DNA of 64,000 nt, taken from positions 20,420,433 to 20,484,432 of the forward strand of contig NC_068347.1 in assembly GCF_014633365.1 (NCBI RefSeq), in the 5' to 3' direction. The first letter of the stretch is position 1. Every line of letters begins with the position of its first letter. The notes beneath the pieces are model-generated. The model did not search any database. It was not told the origin of the DNA and saw nothing but the letters and a program-made list of their open reading frames with translations. Source of the stretch: Diospyros lotus. Taxonomy: Eukaryota; Streptophyta; Magnoliopsida; Ericales; Ebenaceae. A program made the translations under genes and the position numbers. Below, one piece after another: positions 42,192 to 53,791 of this stretch.

Positions 42192-43140
42192 TCATGCCCC
42201 TGTCTCCTTATTGTCAGTGAGGGTCATTTTCCTACCCTCCTTTTGAAATCTCACCTCCACCTTGTTGACGTCAAAGCTAATAATGATCACGTTATTCATC
42301 CAGTCCACCCCCGAAACCATGTCATAGCCTCCTAGTTTCAACAACCTTAAATTAGCTTCAAACTCCTTTCCATGCATCTCCCAACAAAAGCCAGCACATG
42401 CTGATTTACTCATGACCTTGTTGCTATTTGCTACAATCACCGACAAGGGTTGTGTGCCAATGAGTTTGCAATTTAACTTCATGGTTGTGCCCTCATCTAG
42501 GAAGCTGTGGGTACTCCCATTGTCAATCAGGATCATCAACATACAGTCCTGCACTTTTCCTTCCACTTTGACTATCTTGCTGTCGGTCAATCCCCATAGG
42601 GTGTGGGGAGATTTTTCCATTATCCTCTCCTTCAATTCCATTTGGATCTGCTAGCACCTCCTCTCCTGTTTCCACTTCTTCTTCCCCTTCCAACAAGAGC
42701 AATTGCCTCTTGCACTAATCCCCACATCGGAAGCATAGCCTGGCTTGCCTCCTCTCTTCCATAATCCTTCCTCCTCGTGATTGCATAGGAGTGACAGAGG
42801 TTGGGACTGCCAAACTCTTGAAGCCCTGGTTGACTTTAATTGCCTCCTTAATGTACCATTTACTCCCTTGCTGCAATGTACTAAAGCTTACCCCTCTTGC
42901 TTGTGGCCTCTGCTTCCTCATTAGAGTCTCCACGGATAACTCTTGCAGCTTAGCACTCTCAACTTCTTGTTTAATGGTCCTAGGCTGCAACATCTTTACC
43001 ATGGACCTTAGTTCTTAACTCAAGCCACTAATGAAGCTTGAGACGAAGTAGGCCTCGGTTAGGTGGGGCTTGAGGTTCAACATGAGTGATTTCAATTTTT
43101 CGAATTTGAGTTGGTAGGTCTGCACGATACCCTCTTGATT
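42192..43140 (-). pseudogene. Gypsy gag C-terminus and protease remnant
   Basis: On the minus strand, 43002-42720 ends a gag with Cys-Phe-Arg-Cys-Gly-Asp, the first part of a zinc knuckle, then a stop. 42641-42192 is an open frame of a retropepsin-type domain: Leu-Ile-Asp-Asn-Gly-Ser-Thr-His-Ser-Phe-Leu near 42525, where Asn replaces the Ser of Asp-Ser-Gly. Gly-Tyr-Asp-Met-Val-Ser-Gly-Val-Asp-Trp-Met lies near 42300-42330. These are Ty3/Gypsy (chromovirus type) blocks. It is truncated at both ends by Copia sequences. Confidence 0.75.
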
Positions 43141-45148
43141 TGATTTCACAGAAATTACATGTTAGCCTGGATGTTACAGTTTTTGAGCATACTCCCTACT
43201 ACTCGCTTCAGGGGGAGTCCTTGAGTGAAGCTCAACCCTCAGACACCGACTTTGATGTTGCGATCTTTGAGCCTGCCCCTTATAATGTACCATCTCCTTC
43301 TTTGTCCAACGTAGAAGGGATCTTGAACTCAGGGGGAGATGTGGGAAAACAAATAGACAGGGAGCTACTTGTCTACTCAAGGAGACCTAAATCAAAGCCC
43401 GATGAGACTCGCATCTGAAGCACCAAAAGAGTTTGAACCGGTGATAGCTCCGACCACTCATGAGCCAAAACCCAATCCTTATCAGGTAAAAAATCTTGAT
43501 GACTTACCCATGCTCTTAGAAAACAACCTCGTTTATGTATCTCCATCCTATCTCAAAATTTGTATCTTACAATGCCCTTTCTGCCAAGTGTCGTGCTTTT
43601 ACGTCTAACCTTGACAGATTCCAGATTCCTAAGAATATTCAAGAAGCCTTGGAGATTCCAAAATGGAGAGAAGCAGTGATGGAAGAAATAAGGGCATTAG
43701 AAAAAAATGGAACTTGGGAGGTGATGATGTTGCCACGGGGGAAGAAACTAGTGGGCTGTAAGTGGGTGTTCACGGTAAAGTACAAGGCGGATGGCACAGT
43801 AGAGCAGTACAAAGCCCGCCTAGTTGCAAAGGGGTTCACTCAAACATATGGTATTGACTACATCGAAACATTTGCACCAGTAGCCAAGCTGAATACTATA
43901 CGAGTTCTCTTGTCCTTGGCAGCAAACTTGGACTGGCCACTCCATCAGTTTGACATCAAGAATGCTTTTCTGAATGGTGAGCTAGAGGAAGAACTATTCA
44001 TGACACTCTACCACTAGGATTTTACAAGGAGGGAAAAGAAACTAGAGTATGTAGGTTGAAGAAATCTCTATATGGGCTCAAGCAATCACCAAGAGCGTGG
44101 TTTGGTAGATTTGCGAAAGTAATTAAGAATCAAGGATATCAATAGGGGCAGTCAAATCATACTATGTTCTTCAAACTATCCAATGATGGAAGGAAAACCA
44201 TTTTGACTGTGTATGTCGATGACATCATACTCACTGGAGATAACATAGGAGAGGTGGAGAGGTTGAAGAAGGTCTTAGCCACAGAGTTTGAGGCAAAAAA
44301 CCTAGGTCAAATGCGATATTTTCTGGGAATGGAAGTCACTAGATCAAAAAAGGGAATTAGTGTCTCAAAGAAAATACGTTCTTGTCCTTTTGAGTGAGAC
44401 TGGTATGCTTGGTTGCAAGCCAAGCAATACCCTGATTGAGGCTGGGAAAAGCATGGAAGACATTGGAAAACCTGTGGATAGAGAAAGAGATTGATCTACC
44501 TATCTCATACTAGACTTGACATTGCTTTTGCTATAAGTGTTGTCAGTCAGCATATGCATTCACCAAAGGAGAGTCACCTAGAAGCAGTGTATAAGATTCT
44601 TAGATATCTGAAAGACTCACCAGGGCGAGATCTATTCTTTAAGAAAGGAGACAGTAAGAAGATAGAGATCTATACAGATGCAGATTGGGCAGGCTCAGCA
44701 GAAGACAAAAGATCTACTACCAGCTACTGTACCTACGTTTGGGGAAATCTAGTAACATGGAGAAGTAAGAAATAGAATGTGGTAGCCAGAAGTAGTGTTG
44801 AAGCTGAATTCAGAGTTGTCGCACAAGGGATGTGTGAAGGGTTATGGTTACAAAAGCTTTTGGAGGAACTACATATCATAGTAGAGTTCCCCATCAAACT
44901 CTACTGCAACAACAAAGCTGCTATCAGTATTTTCCATAATCCTGTTCAGTACGACAGGACTAAACATATAGAAGTTGATAGACATTTTATAAAGGAGAAA
45001 ATTGAGAAATGGACAATCTGTATGACCTATATTCCTACTAGAGAACAATTGGCAAATATATTCACTAAGGGGTTACAGAAATCTAGCCTTGAAGAGTTTA
45101 TCTGTAAGTTGGACATGATCAACATCTATGATCCAATTTGAGGGGGAG
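43141..45148 (+). pseudogene. 5'-truncated Copia Pol (linker, RT, RNase H)
   Basis: Sequence starts abruptly at about 43140 in the integrase-RT linker, continues with a Ser/Pro/Glu-rich region and enters RT near 43600. RT blocks: [19 protein letters not shown] and Tyr-Val-Asp-Asp near 44213. RNase H shows Tyr-Thr-Asp-Ala-Asp-Trp-Ala-Gly near 44670 and Glu-Ala-Glu-Phe-Arg-Val near 44800. It ends Leu-Ala-Asn-Ile-Phe-Thr-Lys-Gly. Stops and frameshifts fall near 44016, 44397, 44490 and 44776. The protein resembles that of the 27143 Copia. Confidence 0.85.
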
Positions 45149-45387
45149 TGTTGAAATCCTGAATGATTTGAAGAGGATTTGGAGGAGATTGTGGTAAGAG
45201 ATTGAGATTGAGGTCACAATATTTGGAAGGTTTAGGCTGATTTTTTTGGGGCTGATTACTTGGGTTTAATTTTATGTTTCCATTTTTGTTCTCTATGTAC
45301 ATGTTAAATAGGGACCAAGTATGTGAAGGATTGTAAGACTAATTGAATAAAAGTCTGATTCAATTTCTCATCGTCTTCACCTTTTCA
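45149..45387 (+). repeat. 3' LTR of the 5'-truncated Copia
   Basis: TGAGGGGGAG (polypurine tract, 45139-45148) precedes TGTTGAAATCCTG. The LTR carries a TTAAATAGGG near 45305 and an AATAAAAG polyadenylation-like signal near 45348. The right end is approximate (CTTTTCA). No partner LTR remains. Confidence 0.65.
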
Positions 45388-46074
45388 TGCAAGAAACCTT
45401 GTGAATAATGTGGATCTGAATGTTGATTTTAATGTAGTTGGGACAGACGCTATTTCTTCCAGAAACTTTTAGAACTCTTATTGGTCCTTTGGTCTGAAGC
45501 TCTTAGATGCATTCCATCTTGTTACTGAAGAAGTTCTCTTAGAACATAAACCAATACCTTCAGTGTTGTGAGTGTTCATTTTTTCTCTTGCAGTAAATTG
45601 AGAATGAGCATGTTTGTCAAGTTTTGAGCTTAATTTGTGAAGCATCAACGAGAAAAATTACCCATGTACCTACAAAACACTAACATCCTGGTGATTACAG
45701 AAGTTATAAAACAAGATTCAATTTTGTTTCTAAACCAATTTTAAGCATATGTCAGTTTCAAAGTTCTTTTCTGAAATTATTTCTTCAATTTTTTCTTTTA
45801 AGAGGGAAAATAAATCTAATATGGGAATTGAAATCTAAGGGAGTGGGATTTTAGACTCATAACATACATATAATAAAATGATGGTTATGGTCTGGGAAAT
45901 GTTCTTTTTGCATCATTAGTTTGACGAAAAAAATAATCTATATTTATGCTATTTGTTTGACCTCTTAAAAGAAAATTACTTTAAACAGTAATCTATATAA
46001 AGACTGTCTACATTTTGAAACATTTGAAGAACCGCGCATGCTATGCCATTTTACTTATTCAGTACATTGTCCAT

Positions 46075-46205
46075 GTTTGGGCCAATGTATGGCTAGCCCA
46101 AGTGGTAAAACATCATGGAGATGTTAAACCTTGAGTTTTTGGTGCTTCTTCTAGGTTATTCAGTAACAACATACCAAGTGGTCCAAGCCTTTACCCTTCT
46201 TTGGA
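46075..46205 (+). repeat. Possible degraded tRNA-type SINE
   Basis: TGGCTAGCCCAAGTGGTAAA resembles an RNA polymerase III A-box followed by spacer, as in plant tRNA-derived SINEs, and GTTAAACC-type text follows where a B-box would be. The match is weak. Confidence 0.3.
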
Positions 46206-47110
46206 GGATTATTTATATGAATTCTAGCTTTCCATTCATTTTTATCCATTGCGTTAATATGTTGTAAGACCCACATACTTAATATCAAACCTAAATTCTT
46301 CCATCAAGTTTTCTTTATTTATTTATTTTTTATTTTGGGTCATCTTCTATCTCTTTTAGTAACTACTTGTTCCAGTCCTCCAACTCTCCTTCCAGGAGCT
46401 TCTATTGGTCCTCTTCTTACATGAACAATGTTGTGTGTCTCACCTCTGATCTTCAGGAGGAGCTACTTTGACAGGATTGCAGATAACCTCATTTCTAGAA
46501 ATAGATACAAGTTAGGAAATTTAATGGGGATATTTCCATTGGAGGCTGGTAGCATTTTGACATTTTGAGCTTCTGTTATTGTTGGTTGGCAATGGATAAA
46601 AGAAGTATGAATCCGGTTGTTGGGGTGTGTATTTTTGAATCTTTAGTGATTCCAATTTGTGAATGCCTGAGGCATCATAGCTGTCTCAGTGCAGACACTA
46701 CGAATAGAAACCAGTTTTAGGAATGTTATGTTTCAAAAAGAAAAAGGACTCTTGGGAATGTTCCTACTTACCCCTTGGATGTTCAGATGATTTGGAAGGA
46801 AATCTCAAAATTTTGAACCCTTGGCCAAAATGCTTTCAAATTTCCCAATTTACATGGTGGATGATCATTCACGATGAAGAATATACTTATTACAGGAAAT
46901 GAAATTAATACTAAAGAAAATTTCTGTAAGATGTTGGCTGCTTTTGTTTTAGGGTATTGGAAAAAGAGTTTTTAGCACAATTGCTTTTCTTGAAAATCGT
47001 GTTGTGAAATAATCTTTATACTCTAGGTATAGCATGGTGTTTGTAAGAATTTTTTTTATAAGTGGTCATCCTATTCAGAAGTTCAGAACAACAGTAGTTT
47101 CAAATGGTGA

Positions 47111-47146
47111 TTTTTTTTTTTTTTTTGGGGGGGGGGGGGGGGGGGG
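47111..47146. repeat. T16-G20 homopolymer junction
   Basis: Sixteen T followed directly by twenty G. Such tracts are length-unstable and error-prone in sequencing, so the exact length should not be trusted. Confidence 0.95.
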
Positions 47147-47169
47147 AGATTGTATTCATGGTTAGAACA

Positions 47170-47330
47170 GTGTAGTCAATGACAAGTGCCTGGCTTGCCT
47201 AGGAGCTTTAGGTGACAAAAGGCGCTGGGGAAGCACCTTGCCTACTGCTAGGGGGCCACCTCTGCTGAGGTGTCAAGCACCACAAGCACTTGCCTAGGCT
47301 GTAATGAATCAAAATCAAAAGAAAAATTGA
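47170..47330. repeat. Second CAGTGTAGTCAA repeat copy
   Basis: It starts CAGTGTAGTCAATGAC and contains GCTTGCCTAGG and TTGCCTAGGCTG, then an A-rich ATCAAAATCAAAAG tract also seen after the copy at 32464. It is partial or diverged. Confidence 0.4.
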
Positions 47331-48590
47331 TGGAAAGTGAAGGGCCGTCTGCAGAAGGCATGCAAAAGGTCTCTCAATGTAATAGAAAGAGTAAAAAGAA
47401 AAGGAAAATTAAAAAACAAAAGAAGAAAAGCAAATGCACCTGGCTTCTCTGTTGTCTGCCTAACTGATCTAAACTGACAGTCTGAGTTCCTCCATTTTTG
47501 TTGATTTTCAGTAGCTTTAATCAAAGAATTACACATAGATTTGAGGGAGGTGACTTCAAGAGCTGTAGCCAGATGTTAGACTAAGGCATCACACATCAGG
47601 AACTCACAGTGAAGGCCCGTTGGGGATCCTTCTGGTGACTGTTCACCATCGGTAGTCCTCTTTGGTGTGCCAAATTGATGGACTGACTGGGCAAATGTCC
47701 AATCTGTCCATGCTTTGGTTTTAATAATCACCAAGGGCAGATTGGGCATTTGTGCAGTCAGCCCACCTGTTTGGTCCAGCAAAGAGTACAAAATCATTAT
47801 TCTTGGAGTTAAAGCCTACATATTTCATAGCTTATTAGTTAAGAATCAATACATCAATCATCACTTACAACAGATTGTTCCACTAATCCATCAATTAAAA
47901 TGTAATTACAATGTTTTGTGTGCTTGAAGCGTTCAGCATCCTTGCATCCATATGGGTGTTGGCATAGACACAACATAGATGTGGCGGTGCCTTTGAAAGT
48001 GTCCCTTTTTCTTAGCTGATCTATTTTTGTCTGGATGACAAATAAAGAACATGCATGAGAGCATTCTACTTGTAGGTTGAAGGTAATTGCAGCTGATGGA
48101 TAATTGATGCTGGACGTGCAGATTACTATTATTTTTTGTGGTTTGCTTTTCCTTATTAGTTTAATGACCGTTTCTAAATGGTTACCGATTTGGCAACTGA
48201 ATTCTGAAATGGAAGGTTGCTTGGTTGTCCTGGCTTGGAGAGCCCTCATTAGCAATCTTCACCTAAGGTTCTGAGGGATAAGGGTTCTTTTTTAGTACAT
48301 ATATTTGATGGAGCTTTCTAATGCCAACTGATGTTGAATTAATTTTATGTATTTATTATGCATAATCTATTTATTCAGACATATTGCTTTCTTATGTAGG
48401 TTTTTCTAGATTTTATTCTCCTTAGTTTGAGAACATAGTTTTGAGGTTTCTTTGGTAGGTTGATATGTTGTGCCTTCCCAGTGAGGGACGGAACTTTAAG
48501 TCTTTCCAATATCAATACCACCATGCACCTGATTGCAAATTTGAAGGGATAAAAGTTTAACTAATATTGTCTGCTGCGTTGTAATGACAG

Positions 48591-48637
48591 ATACTTAGCT
48601 CGAACTCAGGGCCAGTGCTGTACTGCCTTAATTGCAG
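48591..48637 (+). CDS. Proposed exon 2 of the stress-protein gene (last two codons and stop)
   Basis: The exon is bounded by acceptor AATGACAG (to 48590) and donor CAG|GTTTTA (48637/48638). Joined to exon 1, which ends with one base of a codon, it gives Asp-Thr-stop, the stop being TAG at 48596-48598. The remaining 39 nt would be 3' UTR. A short Asp-Thr or Asp-Ala ending after an Asp-Asp-Arg/His-Lys tail is, as far as I recall, usual for dicot PHOS34-like proteins. That is the main reason for the choice. The alternative is the read-through stop at 25768-25770. Confidence 0.45.
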
Positions 48638-48975
48638 GTTTTATTCCTTGTCCGTATTTTTTGTTTACCACAAGTATTTGATCGTAGAAATTTTCTTTCA
48701 TGTCTTTGCTTGGCTAGAAATTTACTTTTCTGGTGGCTTTTTCACTCTTTCATCCCTTCTGGTTGATTACTTCAATAATTAAGACATACACACACTCATT
48801 CCTCTGCACATACACATTAAACTTATTGTGTATGCACTTGCATAGCACATAGCGTTCCATCTTTGTTTGTCTTTATTTATAATATTCTAGCCAAGTTGCA
48901 GTTGTATATGATATTTCTTTATCTGGTATTTCTTCTGGCCTTTTATTTATTTAATTTTTTTTTTCTGTGCTGTAG

Positions 48976-49560
48976 AAAGAAGGCGCTCCAAGTCGCAGTC
49001 TTAAGCAGATATCTCTCTGAGAGTTAATTAAAAATGATGATATTGATGGTGGAGTATGACTTGTAAATGAACAGTGGTTGTTCAAGCTCATCTCTCCTCC
49101 CCCAACTAATTCACTCTTTTACTTGAAACTAAAATGATGTTGTATGGTTTGATGAGTTCTTGCTGTGTGTGTTTTAGGATTACAAGAAAGCTTATATGCG
49201 TCTGCACTTTCAGTTGTATAATATTCTGCTTTTGCACCCGTAAAATGCCTCTGGCGGTGGTTGTCATCCATGATGATTTCGCAATGGTAGTGATGTTTCC
49301 CCTCTATCTGTTAATGAAGGCGGCTTTGTCACTTAGGCAAGTTTGCATCCAAAAAGGAGTCATATGCATGGCTTCTGTAGAAATTGGGGTTTGCCAATTT
49401 CAACATAGTAGTAGTTCTCTCAAGAGTGTCTCTCACTAGGAAAGGTTTGAGCGTATTATTGTGTTCTGGGTAGAGGTGCCCAGATTGCTGGTGGATTTAA
49501 AATGTATATCCCTTGTATTAACTCTTTATCATTAGGCCTGTGGAGATACCTGCACAAATT
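48976..49560 (+). other. Proposed 3' UTR exon of the stress-protein gene
   Basis: A strong polypyrimidine tract, TTTTTTTTTCTGTGCTGTAG, ends at 48975. The following AAAGAAGGCGCTCCAAGTCG is richer in GC than its surroundings. No long ORF of known type is present; the 49134-49439 frame shows no motif. The 3' end is uncertain; AT-rich DNA begins after about 49560. Confidence 0.35.
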
Positions 49561-51650
49561 GAGAACCCGAAATGAACTTGGAGAGCTGTGTGGTCATATT
49601 CAGTTCGGTTTCAGTTAATAGTGTTGAGAAATCTTCCGTGCTGAACTATATATATATATATAATTGAAATAATGCGGTGCCCTGCTATTCGCAGTGTCTA
49701 ATACAATAGCTATACTTTACTAGGAAAAATTACACGAGGTTCCCCGACGATTGGGATAATTTCAAAAATTACTCTTGATTTTTGAAAAAATGCAATAAGT
49801 ATATCTGATATTTTATATTATAAGTTTTCTGCTGTCCTTAATTAACCTCGTTAAACATTGTAAATGATCAAATTATTTATATATATATATATAACACTTT
49901 TTTCTCCCTATTCTCCTCTCCATCGTTTTCTTCTCTCTTTTTTCATGCTACCTTTATTGCCGATCTCTCTTCACTTCCCTTCATAGCTGGCTGCCACCGG
50001 CCTACCTTCATTGTCGCTGGCTAAGGCTAAGGTTTTTCTTTCCAATTTCTCTCTCTCTCTCTCTCTCTTAAACTTGACAACATAAATTTGGATTCTATTG
50101 AACTTATATTATTTTTCTTCTTCGGCCCTTCTCTTTGTTATGAGTTTGTTAGAATCCAGATTTGGGTTTATTTGAACTCAAAATATTCTTCTTTTTTCTT
50201 TTCCCCTTTCTTTGTTTTAGGTTTAATGAAAATCTAGATCTAGGTTGTGTCGAACTTATAGTTTTCTTTTTTTTTCTTGTTCTCTATATAAAATTTAAAT
50301 GGGTGTTAGATTTTTCTTTTCTTTTTGTTCTTCTTGCTAGTGGTGAACTTATCTAATTTTATTACAATTTGTTACGATAAATTTAGATGGATTCAATGCA
50401 TGTTTGATAAAACTCATTCGGCTAATTGGGTTTTGTGCTAGTGTTGATTTTTTATTTTTGTTTTTTTATCAGTAAATGAATATGTATTGATAAAAAATGA
50501 ACTGTACAAATACATTGGACAATCCTAGGTGAACAAAAAAAAAAAAAGGCAAATTACATATCCGCATTTGGTAAATTAGGAATAATCAAAACATGGGGAT
50601 ATAAAGAAAAAAGAATTATGTATACGTGTTTTGATCTTTCCAATGATATCATCAACAAGAGGACGCTGACCCTAAAAAATGAGACGATTCCTAGTATTCT
50701 AGATAGAATAGATAGTGCATGCAAAAGTTAATTTTTTTGCCTTGTTGTGCCATGAAGTCTCTCGCTTTTTTTTTATTTATTTATTTTTTACTTATAGGAG
50801 AGAAGAGAGAGAATGAAGGGTAAACTTAAAAAAAAAATTCTATTTGTACCTAGCTTTTTTGCTCTTCGCAACCATTAGAAACCCACTTTCATTTTTTACT
50901 TTTTGCAGTCATTTTTTTTTTCAAAAATATCTTTTTCTATCATCATCGCACACAATCACAACCATCCCCACACAATCATCCTTGAAACATATCCTCAAAC
51001 CCCAACAACTCGAATCACCGGTCGGTGTTTGCCACCCGATTGTGTGGGTATGGGTGTGGGTTGCCTTTGCAAAGTCAAAGATGGCATCGCAGCCGTCGAT
51101 GGCCACCAGCATCACAGTAGATACACACACACATTTATATATATATATATACACACAGATCTCTGGCATTTGAAGAAGATAATGCTCTTCTGGAGGGCAT
51201 TGGCATAGTCCTGGTCGGAAATCGGGCATGCAAACAAACACAGTAGCAAGAGAAGGAAAATGTGGAACAATGACGGAAAATTCGTTGGGAATTTGATTGG
51301 AAAATAACAAGGATTTCGTGCCATTTTTCCTTTCTTTTCTTTGGGTTCTTTGCTTGCAATTGTGGGGCGGAGCAGAGAATGAAAGGCAGCTACGGCGACC
51401 GCCCTTCATAGCCCCTCGAACCCTAGGGTTTTGGGGCCTTTAATGCACCCCTCGAACCCTAAGGTTCGGGGGGGCCATGAAGGGGGTCATCGCCAGCGAG
51501 TATAGCTGTCGTCATGGTCGTTTCCCAATGTGTGTGTGCGTATATATATATGTGTGTGTGTGTCAGCGTCTATGTATATATATGTCTGTGTATGTGGGGG
51601 TGTGTATATGTGTATATATGTGTCTGTGTGACTGTATATGTATATATGTG
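49561..51650. other. Intergenic region with simple repeats
   Basis: No supported gene. Simple repeats: (TA)n near 49648-49661 and 49880-49893, (CT)n at 50049-50068, CA/TA repeats at 51121-51155, and a compound TG/TA array at about 51530-51650. Near 49724 the text AAAAATTACACGAGGTTCCCC resembles the outer end of a Mutator-like element, without a found partner. Around 51415-51475 two CCTCGAACCCTA(A)GG blocks form short palindromes. Confidence 0.5.
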
Positions 51651-52879
51651 TGATGTTTTGCCTTTCTTAGAGTTTTGATGATGAAAAACTATTATATTTT
51701 GATGATGTTTATTATCTTAATGCTCTAAATTAAATGATGCCTTAAGTAATCTCAAATGTATGTGATCAAAGTATTTTTCAATATATATATATATATATGT
51801 ATGTTATTTATGATTTAGGATATTGAAAAATGAAGTTAAAAGTTTTTTGTAGCATCTGTCGACTAAGGGTTAAGTTTTTGTAAGAGTATAGTTGATTATG
51901 TGTCTATGCTCTACCGACTATGTTTGTGAATAGTCGACTATGTGTCTATGCTTTGCCGACTATGTTTGTGAATAGTCGACTATGTGTCTATGCTCTATCG
52001 ACTATGCCTTAAATACTAGACTATGTTTTTTGATCTATCGACTATTCTCATGGTTCTATCAATTATGAAAATTATTCTGTTGACTATGTGTGTGTATGAT
52101 GTATAAGTTTTCTTCATATTTTTGTTCTGTCAACTATCCCTTTTCTTCTGTTGACTATACCTTGTTTTATTTATGAATCTGTCGACTATTCTATTGTTTT
52201 ATGTCGACTAACTCTTTTCGCAGAAAGATATAACGGCTAGTTTCTCAGTCTCCAACGGTCACAAAACTGCTAGTTTTGGACAAGGCTCTGGGATATTTAT
52301 AAATACAAATCAAGGAAATCAAGAAGAGATTAATAGATGACAAATAAATTGATTTGAGCTTACATCGTATACTTATTTGTATGTACATTAAGTGTGTTTC
52401 TATTTTCTCTTTTCAAGTTTTGGTCTTCACTTGTAATTATTTACTTCAAGTTTTGTATCATTTTTGAGAGATCTTGTAATTAAGAGATTTATCTCTTAGA
52501 TCTTCTCTTTATTACATTTCTTGTATTTCCTAACTTGTACAGTTAGAGGGCCCATTTATGTGGGAGGTTTTGTAATTTTCCTAGTCATGGACTAGAAGAC
52601 CTATTTGGTTTAAGTAAGGGGTTTTAGTGGATTATTTGAAAAATCTTTAGTGAGGAGTTAAGGTAGTTGATTAGGCTTGGATTAAGTCGAACCTACTATA
52701 AATTCTTGTGTTCATCTCTTGCTTGTGCTTTTGTTTCATTTATTATTTTAAATATTTCAATAATCCTCACTTGCATTGAATTTTCCATCAAAAGGATTTT
52801 AAGTTCAATTAAGTTTTTAAATTATTCAATTCACCCTCCCTCTTGATGTGTGTCAAAGCACTTCCCGGTTGGTCCAACA
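51651..52879 (+). mobile_element. Solo LTR of a SIRE/Maximus-like Copia, TSD ATGTG
   Basis: TGATGTTTTGCCTTTC opens the element and GGTCCAACA closes it, 1229 bp. ATGTG lies at 51646-51650 and 52880-52884. Early TTTTGATGATGAAAAAC, AACGGCTAG/AACGGTCAC blocks, a TATTTATAAATAC TATA-like box at about 52289-52301, and AATTCACCCTCCCTCTTG near the end are typical of SIRE-type LTRs. The insertion is in a TG/TA microsatellite that continues on both sides, so the duplication is less informative than usual, but the LTR ends agree with it. Confidence 0.8.
51858..52213. repeat. GTCGACTA-based repeats inside the SIRE-like LTR
   Basis: Two complete 42-bp units (51894-51935 and 51936-51977) and a partial third (to 52008) contain TATGTTTGTGAATAGTCGAC. 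Around and after them, shorter (C/T)CGACTA or TTGACTA motifs recur at irregular spacing to about 52213. It is not CRISPR-like: the units abut without unique spacers. Confidence 0.85.
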
Positions 52880-52884
52880 ATGTG

Positions 52885-53790
52885 TGTGTATATATATATG
52901 TGTCTATGTATACGTTCTTCTACTCATATTTTCATTCATTTTTTGGTTTTGCCATATTGCATGTGGCGTTCTTTGCCGCATCGTCTTCAGCGTGAATAGG
53001 TGGCCGCATATGGTTGGTGGACAGCTGATTGAGGGAAAAAGTGGCTAGAATAGTGAGGGTAAAAATGAGTTTTCAAAAGAGAATATTTCAAATATATTGG
53101 AAGGTGGTTGTGGTGGCGGCAGCAAAGAAAATTTCCTGTAAAGTTATCATTTTATCTTGGGCAGATGCAAGTTTAGCCCTATAGCAATCGCCAGGCGACG
53201 GCCTATCTCCGCGTGTAGCTTTTAGACAGCAATGACAGTTAAAATTATATGGAAGAGCAGTTAGGGCTCCACTAGTTTCAGTTATAAAACCAGAATAATA
53301 ACACCAACTGAACCGAAGTGTTCGCCTTCTGAAATGCCTCCAACCCAAATCAACCTGACCCAACTGAAAGCTCAACACCTCAGAGTTCCAGTTGGGTGGT
53401 TTTTCGATTTGGGAGCTTTCTCAATTAGTTCATATTCACCTCAAGCTGCTCAAATTTTTGGCTTTTTGTGAAAAACCACATCATGAGAGACGTTCTGTTG
53501 TATCATCTCCTTTTACATTAAAAGACATCCGGATGTTGTAATTGGAAATATTTTTAATTTCAAAATAATGATTTTCATCCACTAATTTACAATTCTAAAA
53601 CAGTACACTAATCTAAAGAATAAATTAACCCTTCAAGACTTACACGAACCAACTTCGACTATTTGAGAAAGGGAAGTGAAAAGTCAAGACAAAGTACAAA
53701 CACAACAAATTACAATTTTGAGTAGTGACATCATCTAACCACAACAATGATTCGATGCTACAAACAGTAATATATCATACGGGAAATTGC
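52885..53790. other. Intergenic region with one unassigned ORF
   Basis: The microsatellite continues to about 52915. A 96-codon minus-strand ORF (53378-53088) has no recognised motif. Its composition (Cys, Arg-rich) is not compelling, and I do not call it a gene. Confidence 0.4.
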
Positions 53791-53791
53791 T

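Larger units (their letters stand above)
25748..48590 (+). other. Proposed ~22.8-kb transposon-filled intron of the stress-protein gene
   Basis: The donor GT at 25748 and an acceptor ending GTAATGACAG at 48581-48590 would bound this intron. Between them lie an Au-like SINE, three nests of Copia and Gypsy elements and a MITE, with apparently original intron sequence at both ends (25748-27142 and 45388-48590). The link between the exons is inference: it rests on exon 2 supplying a short Asp-Thr-stop terminus. If a nearer acceptor is used, the intron would be much shorter. Confidence 0.5.
45388..48590. other. Apparently unique intron-like sequence with a few repeats
   Basis: No protein-coding signal. 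It holds a T/G homopolymer junction at 47111-47146 and two degraded repeats listed separately. Splice-like acceptors (e.g. CTCTTGCAG at about 45593) occur but lead to no sensible frame. The low transposon content fits original gene or intron DNA. Confidence 0.5.

Noticed and set aside
49134..49439. 101-codon ORF as a gene
   Set aside because: Cys/Val-rich translation without motif; the position fits a 3' UTR exon better.
50921..51409. 162-codon minus-strand ORF
   Set aside because: It passes through CA/TA microsatellites (Thr-His and Ile-Tyr runs) and overlaps other equally long frames.
51858..52213. Possible CRISPR-like array
   Set aside because: Units are adjacent or irregular, without unique spacers of fixed length, and the context is a plant LTR.
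53088..53378. 96-codon minus-strand ORF as a gene
   Set aside because: No known motif, no conserved neighbours, no promoter signals; length is within chance for this region.
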